This document shows positions 31,472 to 32,980 of a stretch of DNA of 32,980 nt, in pieces. The DNA is taken from NCBI GenBank assembly GCA_052034525.1, contig JBPOIK010000133.1:1-32980 (forward strand), in the 5' to 3' direction. This DNA is from JAFGJQ01 sp052034525. Its GTDB lineage: Bacteria > Planctomycetota > Phycisphaerae > UBA1845. The notes below the pieces were generated by a model. That model searched no databases. It was not told the origin of the DNA and saw nothing but the letters and a program-made list of their open reading frames with translations. Made by a program: the position numbers and the translations under genes. How positions within the stretch are numbered: position 1 is the stretch's first letter; every line of letters begins with the position of its first letter.

Positions 31472-32980
31472 TTATCGCCTCCGGCGAGCCATGCTGCGCA
31501 GGCCCATCCAGGCCAGCAGGCTCAGCGGCAGGAGCACCAGGGCGACTCCGTTGTACAGGCCGCAGGGCGATCGGCGACCGGCGCCGGGAATCGGCTGTCC
31601 CGGCGTCTCCTCCGCCACGCACACGCCGGTCGCGGGATCGCAGGTGGCGTTGCCTTCGCAGACCACGGGCGTGTGGATGCACTCGCCCTCCACGCAGCGG
31701 TCGATCGTACACAGGTCTTCGTCATCGCACTGCTGGTCTCCCACGCAGACGGGCTGCCCCGGCGATTCCTCGGTACAGGCATCTCCAACGCCATCACCAT
31801 CGGTATCCGCCTGGTCCGGATTGGCGACCGTCGGACAGTTGTCGCAGGCGTCGCCGACGCCGTCATCGTCGGTGTCCGCCTGATCCGGATTGGCGACCGT
31901 CGGGCAGTTGTCGCAGGCGTCGCCAACGCCGTCACCATCGGTATCCGCCTGATCCGGATTGGGGACCGTCGGGCAGTTGTCGCAGGCGTCGCCAACGCCG
32001 TCACCATCGGTGTCCGCCTGGTCCGGATTGGGGACCGTCGGGCAGTTGTCGTCCGAATCGCAGATCCCGTCCCCGTCCGTATCCACGCAGCCGGGCGGCG
32101 GAGGCGGAGGCGGGGGCGGAGGCGTCTGGCAGGAACCGGTCACCGTGACCTCAAAGGTGCACGCGCTCTGCGGGTTGGTGTCTACCCAGCAGGTGACCGT
32201 AGTGGTGCCCCGCGGGAATTGAGACCCCGAGGGGGGGTCGCACACGACGTTGCATTCCCCGTCTTGCGTCGCCGAACGCGCCTCGTCCCCCTTACCCACC
32301 GTGTAGTAGCAGTAGCAACCGTAAGCCTTGTCCGAATGCGCCGGACAGATGCACTCGCCACCCGGGCAGTCTTCATCCGTCTGACACTCGTCCTGCATCA
32401 GGGGGATGCATTCGCCTCTGAGGTCCTCCACACATTCGTATCCCTCCGGACAGGGGTTGCCGCTTTCCTGACACGTGTGGTTCACGCAGATGGCGGTGCC
32501 CGTGCAGAACAGCCCGTCATCCGGGCAGTCCTCGTCCTCGTCGCACTCCGGCTCGTAGCAGATGATCTCACACCCCTCCAGGATCGGAGTGTCGAATGTC
32601 ACCACTGCGCCGGCCGGGCTCGTGCAGGGAACCGAAATATCCGGACCGCAGGCGCATTTGGCGCACTGCACTTGCTCACACAGAGTCCCGTTTCCGTGGT
32701 AATCGCCATGGGCCGCACCGCACTCGTCCTGGAGCAGGACTTCGCAGATCCCGTTCGGCAGACAGCAGGCCCCTCCAACCTCCTCGCACGGCGGCGATTC
32801 GTTGTTGGCCGTTGCCGTCTCCGAAATCCCGTTGGGACTGGTCAGCACCCAATTCAGATCGGTGCCGTCGAATTCGATCTCAAAAACCTCGGAGTGTATT
32901 CCCGGCTCGAACACCGTCGGCTGGCCGCGGTCCTGCGGATCGGGGTCGAAATAGTTGTCGGCTCCCACCGGAATCGTCAC
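31472..32980 (-). CDS. Secreted Cys-rich protein with TSP3 repeats (5' end outside window)
   Basis: At least 502 residues; the frame runs off the right edge, so the N-terminus and signal peptide are missing. In order: an N-terminal beta region; Cys-rich segments (32380-32770) with CCLPNGICEVL, CPDDGLFCTG and CQTDEDCPGGECIC, as in planctomycete and myxobacterial surface proteins; a HYR-like piece (SGSQFPRGTTTVTCWV, then CTFEVTV); a run of ten Pro; and thrombospondin type-3 calcium-binding repeats DNCPTVPNPDQADTDGDGVG (31775-32094). After a final Cys-rich stretch the C-terminus is SPCGLYNG, a hydrophobic helix (VALVLLPLSLLAWMGLRS) and MARRRR, a tripartite sorting-type tail. It is probably secreted, calcium-stabilised and surface-attached. 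The stop is followed by a perfect hairpin. Confidence 0.85.
   Translation of the reverse strand: MTIPVGADNYFDPDPQDRGQPTVFEPGIHSEVFEIEFDGTDLNWVLTSPNGISETATANNESPPCEEVGGACCLPNGICEVLLQDECGAAHGDYHGNGTLCEQVQCAKCACGPDISVPCTSPAGAVVTFDTPILEGCEIICYEPECDEDEDCPDDGLFCTGTAICVNHTCQESGNPCPEGYECVEDLRGECIPLMQDECQTDEDCPGGECICPAHSDKAYGCYCYYTVGKGDEARSATQDGECNVVCDPPSGSQFPRGTTTVTCWVDTNPQSACTFEVTVTGSCQTPPPPPPPPPPGCVDTDGDGICDSDDNCPTVPNPDQADTDGDGVGDACDNCPTVPNPDQADTDGDGVGDACDNCPTVANPDQADTDDDGVGDACDNCPTVANPDQADTDGDGVGDACTEESPGQPVCVGDQQCDDEDLCTIDRCVEGECIHTPVVCEGNATCDPATGVCVAEETPGQPIPGAGRRSPCGLYNGVALVLLPLSLLAWMGLRSMARRRR
31775..32050 (-). repeat. Four tandem 69-bp units encoding TSP3 repeats
   Basis: Units start at 31775, 31844, 31913 and 31982, with a degenerate fifth from 32051. 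They differ by only a few bases each (for example GTATCC/GTGTCC, GGCGACC/GGGGACC). Each encodes 23 residues with the calcium-binding DTDGDGVGD core and CDNC. The high identity suggests recent duplication or gene conversion. Confidence 0.9.

Overview
The window looks like a chromosomal segment of a GC-rich, flagellated, Gram-negative bacterium, most probably a planctomycete (Phycisphaerae-like). The reasons are the contiguous rod/ring/hook-junction/flagellin gene order with fliW and csrA next to the flagellin, the secreted beta-helix and thrombospondin-type-3 proteins, the O-mannosyltransferase-like TPR membrane protein, and sparse Shine-Dalgarno use with several apparently leaderless genes. 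This lineage call is inference from gene content and style. No rRNA, tRNA or CRISPR array was seen.

Left flank (1-9701). Positions ~217-735 carry what looks like the 5' part of a group II intron with no reverse transcriptase, a dead relic. A diadenylate cyclase gene (minus strand, 960-1886) lies next to it. It is divergently transcribed from a two-gene operon: a secreted AMMECR1-like/alpha-helical-barrel protein (1944-3755) and a GT-C type membrane glycosyltransferase (3768-6020). The two directions share overlapping promoters in about 50 bp. A large lipoprotein with InlB-like repeats and a POMP-like beta-helix follows (6180-9701), then purQ (10003-10770).

Flagellar block (11044-23256). A 64-residue unknown protein, then flgF, flgG, flgA, flgH, flgI, a FlgJ-type rod-binding protein, a FlgN-like chaperone, flgK, flgL, fliW, csrA and flagellin run in one direction with overlapping or tightly spaced genes. 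Together they build the distal rod, P and L rings, hook-filament junction and filament. The last three form a FliW-CsrA-flagellin switch. The flagellin ribosome-binding site sits in the hexaloop of a perfect hairpin, a textbook CsrA site. The csrA gene has its own TATAAT box and a ~175-nt leader that folds into a closed multibranch structure with GGA motifs in loops. The fliW leader is unusually rich in GGA. This post-transcriptional circuit is the most interesting system in the window.

Right flank (23395-32980). This contains an Rrf2-type regulator (minus), a DUF1611 protein with a coupled seven-codon upstream ORF, a TMTC-like TPR membrane protein, an NhaC antiporter, an alpha/beta hydrolase (minus) divergent from a family-4 uracil-DNA glycosylase, a 54-residue putative lipoprotein (minus), and a secreted Cys-rich/TSP3-repeat protein (minus) whose 5' end lies outside the window. 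The last ends in an unusual Cys-Gly/transmembrane/Arg tail. Strong inverted repeats mark most convergent or 3' ends here (23290, 31040, 31426).
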